Shown here piece after piece: positions 8,405 through 17,974 of a DNA stretch of 64,000 bases. Both the position numbers and the translations under genes were made by a program. Position 1 is the stretch's first letter. Each line of letters begins with the position of its first letter. The DNA is from an uncultured Faecalicatena sp. (lineage in GTDB: Bacteria; Bacillota; Clostridia; Lachnospirales; Lachnospiraceae): contig CABTYO010000004.1 of NCBI GenBank assembly GCA_902489075.1, forward strand, positions 1-64,000. The letters are read 5' to 3'. The notes under the pieces were generated by a model. That model made no database searches. It saw only the letters and a program-made list of their open reading frames with translations, and had not been told where the DNA came from.

Positions 8405-9346
8405 CTACCTGCACTCTCCTTCGATCTCTCCCGCAGACTGCCTGTTCCGGGAAGATTTGAATTCCAGCTTTCCTTCTGAGAGTACCAGCCCTACAAGTGT
8501 AAGCGCTGCTCCCACCGCTGCCACAGGGGTGATCTTCTCATGAAGGATCAGCACGGAAGTCACGATTGTAATCACCGGTGAGGCATAAATATATACGCTG
8601 GTTCGTACCGGACCTAACACCTGCACGGCAAAATTCCAGGTCACAAAGCAAAGGGCGGATGCCCCTGCCCCAAGGAACAGAATATTCATAAGATTCATCG
8701 GATCCGCCAGTCTTGACAGCCCCAGATGAAAATCAAATGCCAGCGCAGCCGGGATCATGAACAGGATCCCATATCCAAACATATGGCGGGTTACCTTAAT
8801 CGTGGAATATCCATACCCGCTGATCTTCTTCGTGATCACAGAATAACAGGCCCATACAAAAGCCGCCCCCACAGAAAGAAGATCTCCCTTCGGATTCAGC
8901 TTCAACGTCTCAGCCCCACTAAAGCTCATCATGAAAATTCCAATAATCGCCGCCACAAATCCCAGGAAAAAAGAAGCTCTCATATGTCCCTCTTCTTTCA
9001 GGAAAATGCGGCTTAAAATTGCGGTAAAAAATGGGGCTACCGATATAATCACGCCTACATTCGACGCCAGCGTATATGTAAGGGCGATATTCTCCATCAG
9101 GAAATAAAGACAGACCCCGCAGAGCCCCGCCGCAGCAAACAGCCACTCCTGCTTCTTCTCCGTCAGTCTCACCAGTCCCGGCTTTGCCAAAAACAAAAGG
9201 ACGTATCCGATCACAAACCGGATGAGCAGAATCTCTACCGGCTGGAAACTCCGAAGCAATACCTTTGTGGAAATAAAAGTGGTCCCCCAGACTACCACTG
9301 TAAATAACGCCACTGCATGCCCAACACCACTTTTACTCTTCATCAC
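8405..9346 (-). CDS. EamA/DMT-family transporter
   Basis: A 313-aa drug/metabolite transporter superfamily permease with ten predicted membrane helices in two EamA repeats (about 8-140 and 155-292). Typical features are VVWGTTFISTKVLLR at the start of repeat one and the conserved Pro/Gly turns SVAPFFTAILSRIFLKE and YIYASPVITIVTSVLILHE closing each half. The hydrophilic C-terminal tail is about 25 residues. Substrate is unknown; members export amino acids, nucleosides or toxic metabolites. Monocistronic, convergent with the DUF6774 gene. Confidence 0.9.
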   Translation of the reverse strand: MMKSKSGVGHAVALFTVVVWGTTFISTKVLLRSFQPVEILLIRFVIGYVLLFLAKPGLVRLTEKKQEWLFAAAGLCGVCLYFLMENIALTYTLASNVGVIISVAPFFTAILSRIFLKEEGHMRASFFLGFVAAIIGIFMMSFSGAETLKLNPKGDLLSVGAAFVWACYSVITKKISGYGYSTIKVTRHMFGYGILFMIPAALAFDFHLGLSRLADPMNLMNILFLGAGASALCFVTWNFAVQVLGPVRTSVYIYASPVITIVTSVLILHEKITPVAAVGAALTLVGLVLSEGKLEFKSSRNRQSAGEIEGECR

Positions 9347-9451
9347 AAAATGCCTCCTGAAAAATCTTCTTTATTGTATCCATCCATTTACATTTCATAT
9401 AGCAATGCTCATTATATCATAATTTCCAGGAGCGTGGAATCCCTATTCAGG

Positions 9452-10052
9452 AAATCGGGAATTAGTGAAGGAGGAACCAGTGACGCGCTTTAGCCGCGGA
9501 GCGAATGAAGTGGACGCCAGGAAAGATGTGGGGGCTCAAACCGGGGCAGCGTATGAATTCGTTTGCTGGAACTGAGTCGGCTTGAAAAGATAATTTAACT
9601 TCTTAGTCCTGTGCAGCTCCACAAACCGATTCAATACGCTGCTCCCATCTGAGGCCCCACCTAGTTACGTGCTTTTCCTGCTGACCGGATGAACCAGCCA
9701 AGTACCATGGAAGCCGTGGGAGTGCCTGATGTGGGTGTTGATTCAAAAGTCCTTAAAGCGGCCGATTAGATGTAGTTATGGTTCAGAAGGCGCCCAGAAG
9801 GGATGAAAATTGATTCTCCAAAATCAATTTTCATCCCGGGCTAAGGCGGAAAAATATCGATTTTTCCACCGCATCCCAGGTCTGCCCTTCTGGGGGCCTT
9901 CTGGACCATTACTACATCTTCGGTAAGCGGGCGGACTTTGAACCAACACCCACACCAGGCGCTCCCACGGCTTCCATGGTACTTGGCGTCCCCTCATCCG
10001 TTCCGCGACTGAAGCGCGTCACTAAGTCCTCTTTTCACTAATTTCCGATTTG
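9452..10052. repeat. 600-bp nested inverted-repeat element
   Basis: The ends are imperfect inverted repeats: 9452-9518 matches the reverse complement of about 9985-10052, sharing AAATCGG, ATTAGTGAA and AGTGACGCGCTT. Further in, 9698-9800 pairs with 9886-9986 (CCAAGTACCATGGAAGCC at the base). The left arm is interrupted by a separate hairpin at about 9519-9677 (GGGGCAGCGTAT against ATACGCTGC). The centre holds a perfect 14-bp stem (9802-9815/9822-9835) and an 8-bp stem (9847-9854/9859-9866). No coding potential is seen. The right end supplies the last codons and stop of the kinase gene. It looks like a non-autonomous repeat or a very large structured RNA. Confidence 0.8.
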
Positions 10053-10957
10053 TTTAGTTGGAGCTTGAACTGCAGCCATTTTCTTTCGTCCCGCACCTTC
10101 ATTTCAGCAGTAAGCCCTCCACCCATCTCCTCTACCAGATATTTTGCAATGGGAAGCCCAAGTCCTGTGCTGCCCTCACTTCGGGAGCGGTCAGCTGTGT
10201 AGAAGCGTTCAAACAGGGCGTCAGTCTCCGCCGCATCAAGATGTCTGGTATCATTTTCCATCACCATGGTCACTTTATCATTACCATCCAAAAGTTGTAT
10301 CTTTAAACAACTCTGTGCATATCTTCCTGCATTCTGCAGAAGGTTCTGGAAGATCCGTTCAAGGGCATCCTCATCAGCCATTGCATAAACGGCTTGATCC
10401 GGGATGTCCAGATGGACTTCCAGTTCTTTCTTTTTCAGTTCCTGATAACTGTCCAGCACGGTCTCGCGCAGTTTTCTGCCAATATCCACAGTTTCCAGTT
10501 TTACCGGATAGTCTCCGGCTGTCAGCCTGGACAGGTCATAAAACTGAGCAATCAGCTTTTTCAGGGAACGGGCTTTTCTCTTCACAACATCCAGTGACTC
10601 CCTGTCTTCATCAGGCAGAGAGTTTTCATCGATCAAATCCAGAAATCCCAGGATCGCGGTCAGCGGGGTTCTTAAATCATGGCTCACATTTTCTATCTGC
10701 TGCTTTAGAACATTCTCTTTCTCCTCATACCGGACTCTGGTCCTTCTGATCGCCTCCAGATTTGTGTTGATCTCACTTAACAGTTCTTCCATGCTCTGGC
10801 TGGGGCTTGGAAGCTTGACAATACGGTTCTGTTCCAGATCCTCCGTAATCTCATGCAGTTCCTTTGCGGATCTTTTGACTGCTTTTCTAAGCAGAATATA
10901 GCGTGCACAGAAATACACTGCCAGTACACTCATAATTCCTAATATCAAAACTGTCAT
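10022..10957 (-). CDS. Sensor histidine kinase of peptide-antibiotic resistance module
   Basis: A 311-aa kinase with one N-terminal membrane helix (about 3-22), a short linker helix, a HisKA domain with phospho-acceptor H93 in VSHDLRTPLTAILGF and a HATPase domain (N box QNLLQNAGRYA, G box STGLGLPIAKYLVEEMGGG). The absence of a large sensor domain is typical of intramembrane-sensing kinases paired with antimicrobial-peptide ABC transporters. It is the last gene after the regulator, ATPase and permease. Its final nine codons lie inside the palindromic repeat, so the C-terminus may have been altered by that element. Confidence 0.92.
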   Translation of the reverse strand: MTVLILGIMSVLAVYFCARYILLRKAVKRSAKELHEITEDLEQNRIVKLPSPSQSMEELLSEINTNLEAIRRTRVRYEEKENVLKQQIENVSHDLRTPLTAILGFLDLIDENSLPDEDRESLDVVKRKARSLKKLIAQFYDLSRLTAGDYPVKLETVDIGRKLRETVLDSYQELKKKELEVHLDIPDQAVYAMADEDALERIFQNLLQNAGRYAQSCLKIQLLDGNDKVTMVMENDTRHLDAAETDALFERFYTADRSRSEGSTGLGLPIAKYLVEEMGGGLTAEMKVRDERKWLQFKLQLNKSEISEKRT

Positions 10958-11034
10958 ATCTGCACACGCTCCTTTTCCTGTTTCTTCTTGTATAATCTTT
11001 TACTTATACGTTTTCTTCTTTACACAATCTAACC

Positions 11035-11811
11035 TTATACGATCTCTTTTTTCCGAAAGCCAATGAATCCGATCAGATAGAACACAATTATTCCAATGAA
11101 ACCTGCTATCAGACATTTTGCCATTCCTTCTGAAGTATCCCACAAGGCCTGATATTGGGACGAATTTATCTGCACTTCCATGAGCAGATAATTCCTGGGC
11201 ATCCATTCTGCCGCCTTATTCAGCCAGTCTATCTTAAGCCCCAGGAAAAAGGTGACAAGCGGCACAACAGCCATAATAACAAACCACCATGCCATCATTA
11301 CCATCTCCTTTTTGAACATACACAAAAACGCGGATGCCAGTATCACTGCTGCAAATGCCATCGGAAGGTTTGCCACAACGCCCCGTAAACGGTCCATAAC
11401 AGTAATACCGCCTGTGTCTTCCAAAAGCAGATAAGCACTTCCAAAATAGAAGAATAGAATAACAATCATACTGAACAGCGAAGCCACTGAGCAGACGATA
11501 CATTTACCAGTAAAAAACTGATTCCTTGAAATTCCAAAGGAAATGGTATTTTTTAAGGTTCCACTCTTATGCTCTTCTGCGAAAAGAAATGTCGCCAGGC
11601 ACGCTCCTGCATAAGATAGTATTTCCATGCTGGACGAAAGCTGATTTAATGAATATCGGATTGAGCCATAAGGGAAATCGGGTGTAAATGTCTTAAACAG
11701 GTACAAAATCAGATTGAATAGTACGGTTAATGCCGCACAAACTCCTGTAAACAAATAAACTTCTCTTCCATGAAACACCCTGTAAAATTCACTCTTGATA
11801 TAATTTAACAT
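11035..11811 (-). CDS. ABC-2 type permease, lantibiotic/bacitracin resistance type
   Basis: A 258-aa membrane protein with six predicted helices and the opening MLNYIKSEFYRVFHGREVYLF usual for permeases of peptide-antibiotic exporters. The segment TFLFAEEHKSGTLKNTISFGISR is the conserved cytoplasmic loop of ABC-2 permeases. It overlaps the ATPase gene by seven bases. With that ATPase and the flanking two-component system it forms a self-contained detoxification unit. The substrate is inferred only from architecture. Confidence 0.85.
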   Translation of the reverse strand: MLNYIKSEFYRVFHGREVYLFTGVCAALTVLFNLILYLFKTFTPDFPYGSIRYSLNQLSSSMEILSYAGACLATFLFAEEHKSGTLKNTISFGISRNQFFTGKCIVCSVASLFSMIVILFFYFGSAYLLLEDTGGITVMDRLRGVVANLPMAFAAVILASAFLCMFKKEMVMMAWWFVIMAVVPLVTFFLGLKIDWLNKAAEWMPRNYLLMEVQINSSQYQALWDTSEGMAKCLIAGFIGIIVFYLIGFIGFRKKEIV

Positions 11812-12731
11812 GATAATCGCCCCTTTTCTTTCAGATTCATATAGTACTCTTCCAGCATCATCTGCTTTTGAGCCAGCTTAAGGACACCGATTCCATTTTC
11901 GGAGGCCAGGGAGCTGTATGCATCCGGCGCCATTTCCGGATTCTTAATGCGGATGGTCGAATCAGGCAGTACCTGATACGAAATGTCCTTCCAGCGTTTT
12001 TCCAGAAGTGCCGCAAAATGTTCCGGCTGTGTGACTGCAATGTCCAGATAGACCGCACACTGCTCATGCAGTTCCTCCGCAGTGATTTCTTTCAGCAGCC
12101 AGCCCTGGCTTAAAAATCCATAAATCGTTGCCATCTGTTCCAATTCTGATAGAATGTGGCTTGAAATAACAATCGTAATATTCTTTTCACGGTTCAGTTT
12201 CAGCAAAAGATTCCTCATCTCAATGATCCCGCTCGGGTCGAGGCCGTTGATCGGCTCGTCGAGGATCAGAAGCTCTGGTTCTCCAAGCAGTGCGATCCCC
12301 AGTCCCAGTCTCTGTTTCTGCCCCATGGAGAGGGTTCCGGCTTTTTTCCTTCTTTTGTCCCAGAGGCCGACTGTTTTCAGGATGTGGTCCACGTTTTCTT
12401 TTCCCGGGATTCCCCGCTGGATACGGTAATATTCCAGATTCTGTGCCACAGAAAGTTTGGGATAAAATCCCGGTGACTCTACGATTGCTCCGGTGCGTCT
12501 GCGTTTCTCCTCAAGTTCTCTCTCAGAGTAAGCACCAAACAGCCTGACTTCTCCCTCTGTCGGGAATATCTGTCCCGTCAGAATCTTTAAAAAAGTGGTT
12601 TTTCCGGCTCCGTTATCACCGATCAGTCCGTAAATATCCCCTCTTCTTATCGTAATATCCACGTCTCTGAGGGCAGTGACATCACCATACTTTTTGGTGA
12701 GGCTTCTGGATTCTATGACATGTTCTCTCAT
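11805..12731 (-). CDS. ABC transporter ATPase, CcmA/BcrA type
   Basis: A 308-aa nucleotide-binding subunit. Walker A is GDNGAGKTT (about 37-45), the signature is LSMGQKQRLG and Walker B is LLILDEPINGLDPSG. The roughly 80-residue C-terminal extension is typical of BcrA/NisF-like ATPases. It drives the permease encoded next. The gap to the regulator gene (12732-12876) holds a C-rich/G-rich hairpin (GGGGG 12836-12840 region) and AT-rich repeats of TTTCTT type, so a separate promoter controlled by the regulator is possible. Confidence 0.93.
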   Translation of the reverse strand: MREHVIESRSLTKKYGDVTALRDVDITIRRGDIYGLIGDNGAGKTTFLKILTGQIFPTEGEVRLFGAYSERELEEKRRRTGAIVESPGFYPKLSVAQNLEYYRIQRGIPGKENVDHILKTVGLWDKRRKKAGTLSMGQKQRLGLGIALLGEPELLILDEPINGLDPSGIIEMRNLLLKLNREKNITIVISSHILSELEQMATIYGFLSQGWLLKEITAEELHEQCAVYLDIAVTQPEHFAALLEKRWKDISYQVLPDSTIRIKNPEMAPDAYSSLASENGIGVLKLAQKQMMLEEYYMNLKEKGRLSC

Positions 12732-12876
12732 CTTTTATCGTTCCTTTCTTATCTCTATCTGACAAAATGATTGTAACCCGGATGCTTTTAATAAGTCTTC
12801 AAGAAAGTTTAAAGAAATCATAAAGTTGAAATCTACCCCCTTAATTCAGAAAGTCGTAGTCAGGAAAAGGGGGCCT

Positions 12877-13608
12877 TTATGCCATTTTGAAGCCGATGCC
12901 CCAGACAGTTTTGATATACTCTTCCCCTGCATCTGCCTGCGCCAGCTTTTTCCGAAGATTGCTGACATGTACATTGACGGTATTATCCTCGCCGTAATAG
13001 CCGCCCTTCCAGACCTGCTCGTAGAGAAGTTCACGGGAATAGACCTTTTCCGGGTCCCTGACCAGCAGACAGAGGATATCATATTCATGCAGCGTCAGGG
13101 ACAGCTCTTTTCCATTTACAGTAACTTTCCGGGACTTTGGGATGAGGCGCAGATTTTTATAGATGAATTCCTCGTCTTCATGGTTTTCCTCACACTTCAT
13201 ATCAGTAATCTGTCCGAAGCCTGGTGTACCGCCTGCATAATAACGCCTGAGTCCGGCATAAACCCTGGCCAATACCTCTTCCGGATCAAACGGCTTAGTC
13301 AGGTAGTCATCCGCACCGCTTTTCAGTGTCTCCACCTTCGACTCCAGCGCCGCCTTCGCAGACAAGACCAGGATGGGGATATCCAGCTTCATCTCTTCTC
13401 TGACTACCCTGATCAGCTCTTCGCCGCTCATTCCCGGCAGCATCAGATCCAGTATCATAAAATCAGGCGTTTCCATCTGAAGCAGAAGCTTTGCCTCCGT
13501 TCCTGAAAACGCCTGGACTGTGTTGTAATGATTCTTCTCCAGAATCCTGCACAGAAGATGATTGATGTCAGTGTCATCCTCGGCAATAAGAATCTTATAT
13601 CTATCCAT
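12877..13608 (-). CDS. OmpR-family response regulator
   Basis: A 243-aa regulator with receiver domain (acidic pocket EDD at 10-12, phospho-acceptor D54 in MILDLMLPGMSG, Lys in LTKPFDPEE) and C-terminal winged helix (LTLHEYDILCLLVRDPEKVYSRELLYEQVW, then VNVHVSNLRKKL). An insert of about 30 residues separates the domains. It is the first gene of the four-gene resistance module and presumably responds to the kinase at 10022-10957. Upstream (13609-13859) is AT-rich DNA separating this module from the bacteriocin island; no other feature seen there. Confidence 0.93.
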   Translation of the reverse strand: MDRYKILIAEDDTDINHLLCRILEKNHYNTVQAFSGTEAKLLLQMETPDFMILDLMLPGMSGEELIRVVREEMKLDIPILVLSAKAALESKVETLKSGADDYLTKPFDPEEVLARVYAGLRRYYAGGTPGFGQITDMKCEENHEDEEFIYKNLRLIPKSRKVTVNGKELSLTLHEYDILCLLVRDPEKVYSRELLYEQVWKGGYYGEDNTVNVHVSNLRKKLAQADAGEEYIKTVWGIGFKMA

Positions 13609-13859
13609 ACTGTTTTCCTTCTCCTTTTAATTAGTAATATCGTACCTTTTTCAGATAAAATATTAATCTCCCTCATTTTTATATCATATTTTGAAAGAAA
13701 AAAGAACAGTGATTTGACAGAAAATAAAATATTATTTTTTTACGTTGAACTGCAATTTACTAATAATTCCTTTCATAAATCATCTTAAATGTTTTATAAA
13801 TTTTGTTCTTATTTGACAGGATATAATTTGCGGTATAATAAACACAGGATTTTTTAGTT

Positions 13860-15746
13860 TTATTCTATAAAATTTATTTTTTCCAGTAACCAAAAGATAA
13901 CTTTTTTAGAGCCACTTATTATCTTTGCTTCTACCATCATGCCATTTTTTATCTCTCGGATATTACCTTTCTGGTTTTCTAAAACCAATGTAGATATATC
14001 TGCTTGCGCAATATAATATTTTTGTCCTGAATTTTCATCAGTCATTGTATCTGCTGAGATAGCGGAAATTTTCCCAGTAATTTTTCCATACTCATTATAT
14101 GGCAAGGCATCAAATACATATTCTGCCTCTTGGCCAATCTGGATCTTTGAAACAGCATTTTCTGGTATGTATAGATTTACTTTTAATTCTTGGTCAGTAG
14201 GAACAATATTACATAACTTTTTTCCCGATTCAGCAATATCGCCTTCATTCAGTTCCCCTAAAAATGTTATTTTTCCATTACAAGTAGCCTTAATTTCTGA
14301 ATTATCTATAACTGCTTTTAATTCAGTGAGTTCTTTTTCTATAGAAGATATATTCTCCTTTAGTTTATCAATTTCACTATTTACAGATATTAAAGCTTCA
14401 TCTTTTAATTTTTCTTCTGATAAAACTTTATTTTTACTCAAATCTTCCGTTCCCTTTAACGAAATCTCCAAACTCCTTTTATTCTTCTCTAATAATTTCA
14501 AATCTTGCTGCAAAGTATTAATAGTCTGTTGGAGATTAGAAATAAATGTAGATTCCAGCACATCCAAATCTGCCTGTGCACTTTTGTATAGATTTTCTGC
14601 TTCTATCAACTGACTTTCCGTCACCCAGTCACTATTCTGATTATCATATTTATTAGATAAACTTTCGTAGTTCTCTTCTGCCTCCTTATAATTATCCAAC
14701 AGGGCTTCATACCCCTTACTGTACTTATTGTAACTATTTTGAAGTTTGTGATCTGTAGTACTGAAATCCAGATCCTGTTCTACTGCAGACTTAATTTCTT
14801 GATATTTTGATATCTTATCTTTCACTTCAAGATTTTCTGAATCTAAAAGTAATTGGTTTTGTAATAAGATTATCTGAGACTGAATTTCAGATAAATAATC
14901 AGCTTTAAACGAAGACATTTCTGTAAATAAATCTTGCATTTCCTGTTTTGCATTTTGCACATCAGTAGAAGACACCAATACTTCCTCTTGTTTATTATAC
15001 TTACTTAAAATATTTTCATAACTTTCTTTATATTGTTCGCACTGTAACAGTGTTTTTTTATAGTTGGAATAATATTTTGAATATTCAGCAGATAATAATT
15101 CACTATTACCAGAATAATCCTCTCTATTTTGAATACAGTATATAAGACTTTTATATTCCGTAACCAAACCTTCTTTTTCTAAAATACTTTCTGTTGCAGC
15201 TTCTAAACCATTCCTATCCTCTTCTGAGGATAACTCCGCCTTTTTTTGGGATCTATCTGCTTCTTCTGCTGTAATTAACACACCATTTTTATACTGTTCA
15301 AAACGATAATAATACTTACTGTCTAATTCGTTATTTTTAAATAGATTTTTATTTATTTCAATAGACTTTTTTAAAAGCTTTGTTTTTTCTATCTCATTAC
15401 TATAAGAATCCTGTTTTTCCTTAAGTATTTTATACTGTTCCTTGGCATAATCTGCGTCTAATAAAAAAAGTGTGTCTCCCTTTTTAACCTTCTTGCCTTC
15501 CTCTACAAAAATCTTTGATATTTTACTGCTAACCGGAGATAATACTAAACTAGAATCCTTGATTGTTTTTACTTCTCCTGTAACCTTAGAATATTCATCT
15601 AATTCAAAAAAACAGGATAATATAACCGCTGAGACTAAAATAAAAAGTAAAATATAGATAAACCAACATATTCGGGGTGGCTCTTTACTTTCCATAATCT
15701 CCCTGCTATCAGTAATTTCATTAATATCTAATATAATTCCTTTCAA
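13860..15746 (-). CDS. HlyD/LcnD-type bacteriocin export accessory protein
   Basis: A 628-aa membrane-fusion-type adaptor for the C39 ABC exporter. One N-terminal membrane helix (about 27-48), a biotinyl-lipoyl-like half motif (SSLVLSPVSSKISKIFVEEGKKVKKGDTLF), a very long coiled coil (about 110-470) and the second half motif (IKATCNGKITFLGELNEGDIAESGKKLCNI), then a beta-barrel end. It starts with TTG 15746, overlapping the TGA of the exporter gene, with GGGAGG seven bases before. It is longer than LcnD (about 470) because of the coiled coil. Last gene of the AT-rich bacteriocin operon. Confidence 0.9.
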   Translation of the reverse strand: MKGIILDINEITDSREIMESKEPPRICWFIYILLFILVSAVILSCFFELDEYSKVTGEVKTIKDSSLVLSPVSSKISKIFVEEGKKVKKGDTLFLLDADYAKEQYKILKEKQDSYSNEIEKTKLLKKSIEINKNLFKNNELDSKYYYRFEQYKNGVLITAEEADRSQKKAELSSEEDRNGLEAATESILEKEGLVTEYKSLIYCIQNREDYSGNSELLSAEYSKYYSNYKKTLLQCEQYKESYENILSKYNKQEEVLVSSTDVQNAKQEMQDLFTEMSSFKADYLSEIQSQIILLQNQLLLDSENLEVKDKISKYQEIKSAVEQDLDFSTTDHKLQNSYNKYSKGYEALLDNYKEAEENYESLSNKYDNQNSDWVTESQLIEAENLYKSAQADLDVLESTFISNLQQTINTLQQDLKLLEKNKRSLEISLKGTEDLSKNKVLSEEKLKDEALISVNSEIDKLKENISSIEKELTELKAVIDNSEIKATCNGKITFLGELNEGDIAESGKKLCNIVPTDQELKVNLYIPENAVSKIQIGQEAEYVFDALPYNEYGKITGKISAISADTMTDENSGQKYYIAQADISTLVLENQKGNIREIKNGMMVEAKIISGSKKVIFWLLEKINFIE

Positions 15747-17920
15747 TTATATCCCTCCCCGACAAACTGCTCAGGAAGCTGATCCTTCCACAAATGGTAA
15801 TAGCGTCCCCTTTTTTGCAATAATTCTGCATGTGTTCCTTGTTCTATAAACCTTCCTTGCTCTAAAACAAAAATTCGATCACACCTCATAATAGTACTTA
15901 GCCTATGAGCAATAATAATTGTAGTAATATTTTCTGATAGGGTATTGATTGTTTTCTCTATTGCTTTTTCAGTAATCGAATCCAAATTACTTGTTGCCTC
16001 GTCCATAATAAGAATATCTGGTTTCTTCAGTAGAGCGCGTGCAATTGCCAGCCTTTGTTTTTGTCCTCCTGAAAGATTAGCGCCATTTTCCTCCAAATAT
16101 GTTTCATATCTCATGGGTAAGTGATTAATGAATTCATCTGCTTTACTTAGTTTACATGCTTCAATCATATCTTCCAAAGTAACTCCTTCACTGCCCAATT
16201 CCAGGTTTTCATGAATTGTTCCACTAAAAAGGAATATATCCTGTGAAATATATGCAATTTTATTACGCAAAACTTCCAGATCCAAATCTTTTAAATTATA
16301 ATCACCAATAAAAATTTCCCCCTTTTCCCAAGAATAAAAATTTAGCAAAAGTTTTGCTAACGTAGTCTTCCCCGAACCACTTTCGCCAACAAGTGCAATT
16401 TTTTCTCCTGCTTTAATATTCATGCTAATATCCTCTAACACCAGATTTCTTGTTCCATATCTAAAGCATACATCCTCCATTCTAATTGAAAAATTGAGGG
16501 AGTCTGGCCTTATTTTTTTATGTTTTTTTTCTGTTTCTTCTAATTCTAAGTCCAATATCTCGCCTAATCGCTCTGCAGCAACAATTGCTGTCTGCATAGT
16601 TGGTTGAAGGTTAATAAGATTTTTAATAGGATCCAGATAATACACTAACAAAGCATTAAATGTAATAAGACTACCCAGGGTCATGTTTCCATCCAATACA
16701 GACACAACACCTACCCACAGAATGATTGAACTTCCCACATTAGAAACCAAACTTGTTAGAGTTTGTTGCGTATTTAATATAACTCCTCCTCTAAATATAG
16801 TTTTTAGGAATTTAACAAATAAAATGTCCGTCTTTATCTGTGCCCTATCTTCAGCATGAAATGATTTTACAGTCTCAATTCCATTTAATGTCTCTACAAG
16901 GTAAGACGTTACTTGTGCATTACTCTCCATTTGTTTCTCATTGATGTTTTTAACGGGTTTATTAAACACCAAAACAACTACAGCGTACAGAATAGCTACA
17001 ACTGTGCTAATACTAAAGAGCAAATGACTCTGTGTAAAAAGAACGATTCCCCCAACCAAGGCCATTACTGTATCAACCATAATAGAAAGAGCGGCACTAG
17101 AAATAGCTTCTCTGATTTTTGAAGCATCTGTAAACCTTGATACAATCTCTCCTACTTTGCGAGTACTAAAAAAATTCATTGGTAAGCCAAGAACATGGTT
17201 ATAATACCCTAAAATCAGTGGGATATCTAACTTCTGTCCCAAATATAGCATCAGGTGCTTCCGAAATGCTTCAAGTATAGCTTTAAACACATATAAAATT
17301 ATGATTCCAATAGAAAGTGTCAACAAGGTCGTTCTAAGTGAGTTGGGCACAATATCATCCATAATAAAACGAAAATAGAAAGATGCTGTTATTCCAAATA
17401 CAGTAATTAATAAAGATGAAAGAAAAATATTAAAAAGTAATTTCTTTTGAGGAATAAGTAAACTAAAAAAACGAGAAATAACCCCTTCCTTTACATTTTC
17501 CTTCCGAAATTTTTCTGTAGGAATTAATATAAGCAGGACTCCTGTCCAAATTTCAAAGAAATCTGCAGGAGTATACTCTACTATTCCTTTTGCAGGATCT
17601 GCAATAATTATTTTCTTCTTTGTAATTTTATGTATAACTACATAATGTAAAAGACTCCCTTCTACAATTACGTGTGCAATAGCGGGAAGCGGAAATTCAC
17701 TAAAAAAAGCCGTAGGATCTCCTTTTACACCTTTTGCGCTAAATCCGAGCTTTTCAGCCGCTTTTATCATCCCAAATACATTTGTCCCCTGCCTATCTGT
17801 CCCTGCTATTTCTCTAATTTTAGAAATAGCAATTTTTAAACCATTCTGTTTTGCAATTGTAGCAAGGCATGCTGCCCCACAATCAGTAATGTCATGTTGT
17901 CTGACACAATAATACTTCAT
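15743..17920 (-). CDS. Peptidase C39 bacteriocin-processing ABC exporter
   Basis: A 725-aa fusion that cuts double-glycine leaders and exports the core peptide. The C39 protease (1-135) shows Q8, catalytic C14 (ITDCGAACL), H92 (LLHYVVIH) and D108 (IIADP). A six-helix ABC membrane domain follows (about 155-440), then the ATPase with Walker A GESGSGKTTLA, signature LSGGQKQRL and Walker B DILIMDEATSNLD. Length matches LagD/ComA-type exporters. It lies downstream of two peptides with GG leaders, its expected substrates, and upstream of the HlyD-type partner. Confidence 0.96.
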   Translation of the reverse strand: MKYYCVRQHDITDCGAACLATIAKQNGLKIAISKIREIAGTDRQGTNVFGMIKAAEKLGFSAKGVKGDPTAFFSEFPLPAIAHVIVEGSLLHYVVIHKITKKKIIIADPAKGIVEYTPADFFEIWTGVLLILIPTEKFRKENVKEGVISRFFSLLIPQKKLLFNIFLSSLLITVFGITASFYFRFIMDDIVPNSLRTTLLTLSIGIIILYVFKAILEAFRKHLMLYLGQKLDIPLILGYYNHVLGLPMNFFSTRKVGEIVSRFTDASKIREAISSAALSIMVDTVMALVGGIVLFTQSHLLFSISTVVAILYAVVVLVFNKPVKNINEKQMESNAQVTSYLVETLNGIETVKSFHAEDRAQIKTDILFVKFLKTIFRGGVILNTQQTLTSLVSNVGSSIILWVGVVSVLDGNMTLGSLITFNALLVYYLDPIKNLINLQPTMQTAIVAAERLGEILDLELEETEKKHKKIRPDSLNFSIRMEDVCFRYGTRNLVLEDISMNIKAGEKIALVGESGSGKTTLAKLLLNFYSWEKGEIFIGDYNLKDLDLEVLRNKIAYISQDIFLFSGTIHENLELGSEGVTLEDMIEACKLSKADEFINHLPMRYETYLEENGANLSGGQKQRLAIARALLKKPDILIMDEATSNLDSITEKAIEKTINTLSENITTIIIAHRLSTIMRCDRIFVLEQGRFIEQGTHAELLQKRGRYYHLWKDQLPEQFVGEGYN

Positions 17921-17974
17921 TTTTATACCCTCACTCTGCTCGTATCTTGCTCATGATTACCAAGCGGTATACTT

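Noticed and set aside
8206..8460. Alternative plus-strand frame over the DUF6774 gene
   Set aside because: Runs into the exporter gene, has no ribosome site and no family resemblance, while the other frame matches DUF6774.
10144..10749. 201-aa plus-strand open frame across the kinase gene
   Set aside because: Shadow of the opposite strand; composition is that of reverse-complemented codons.
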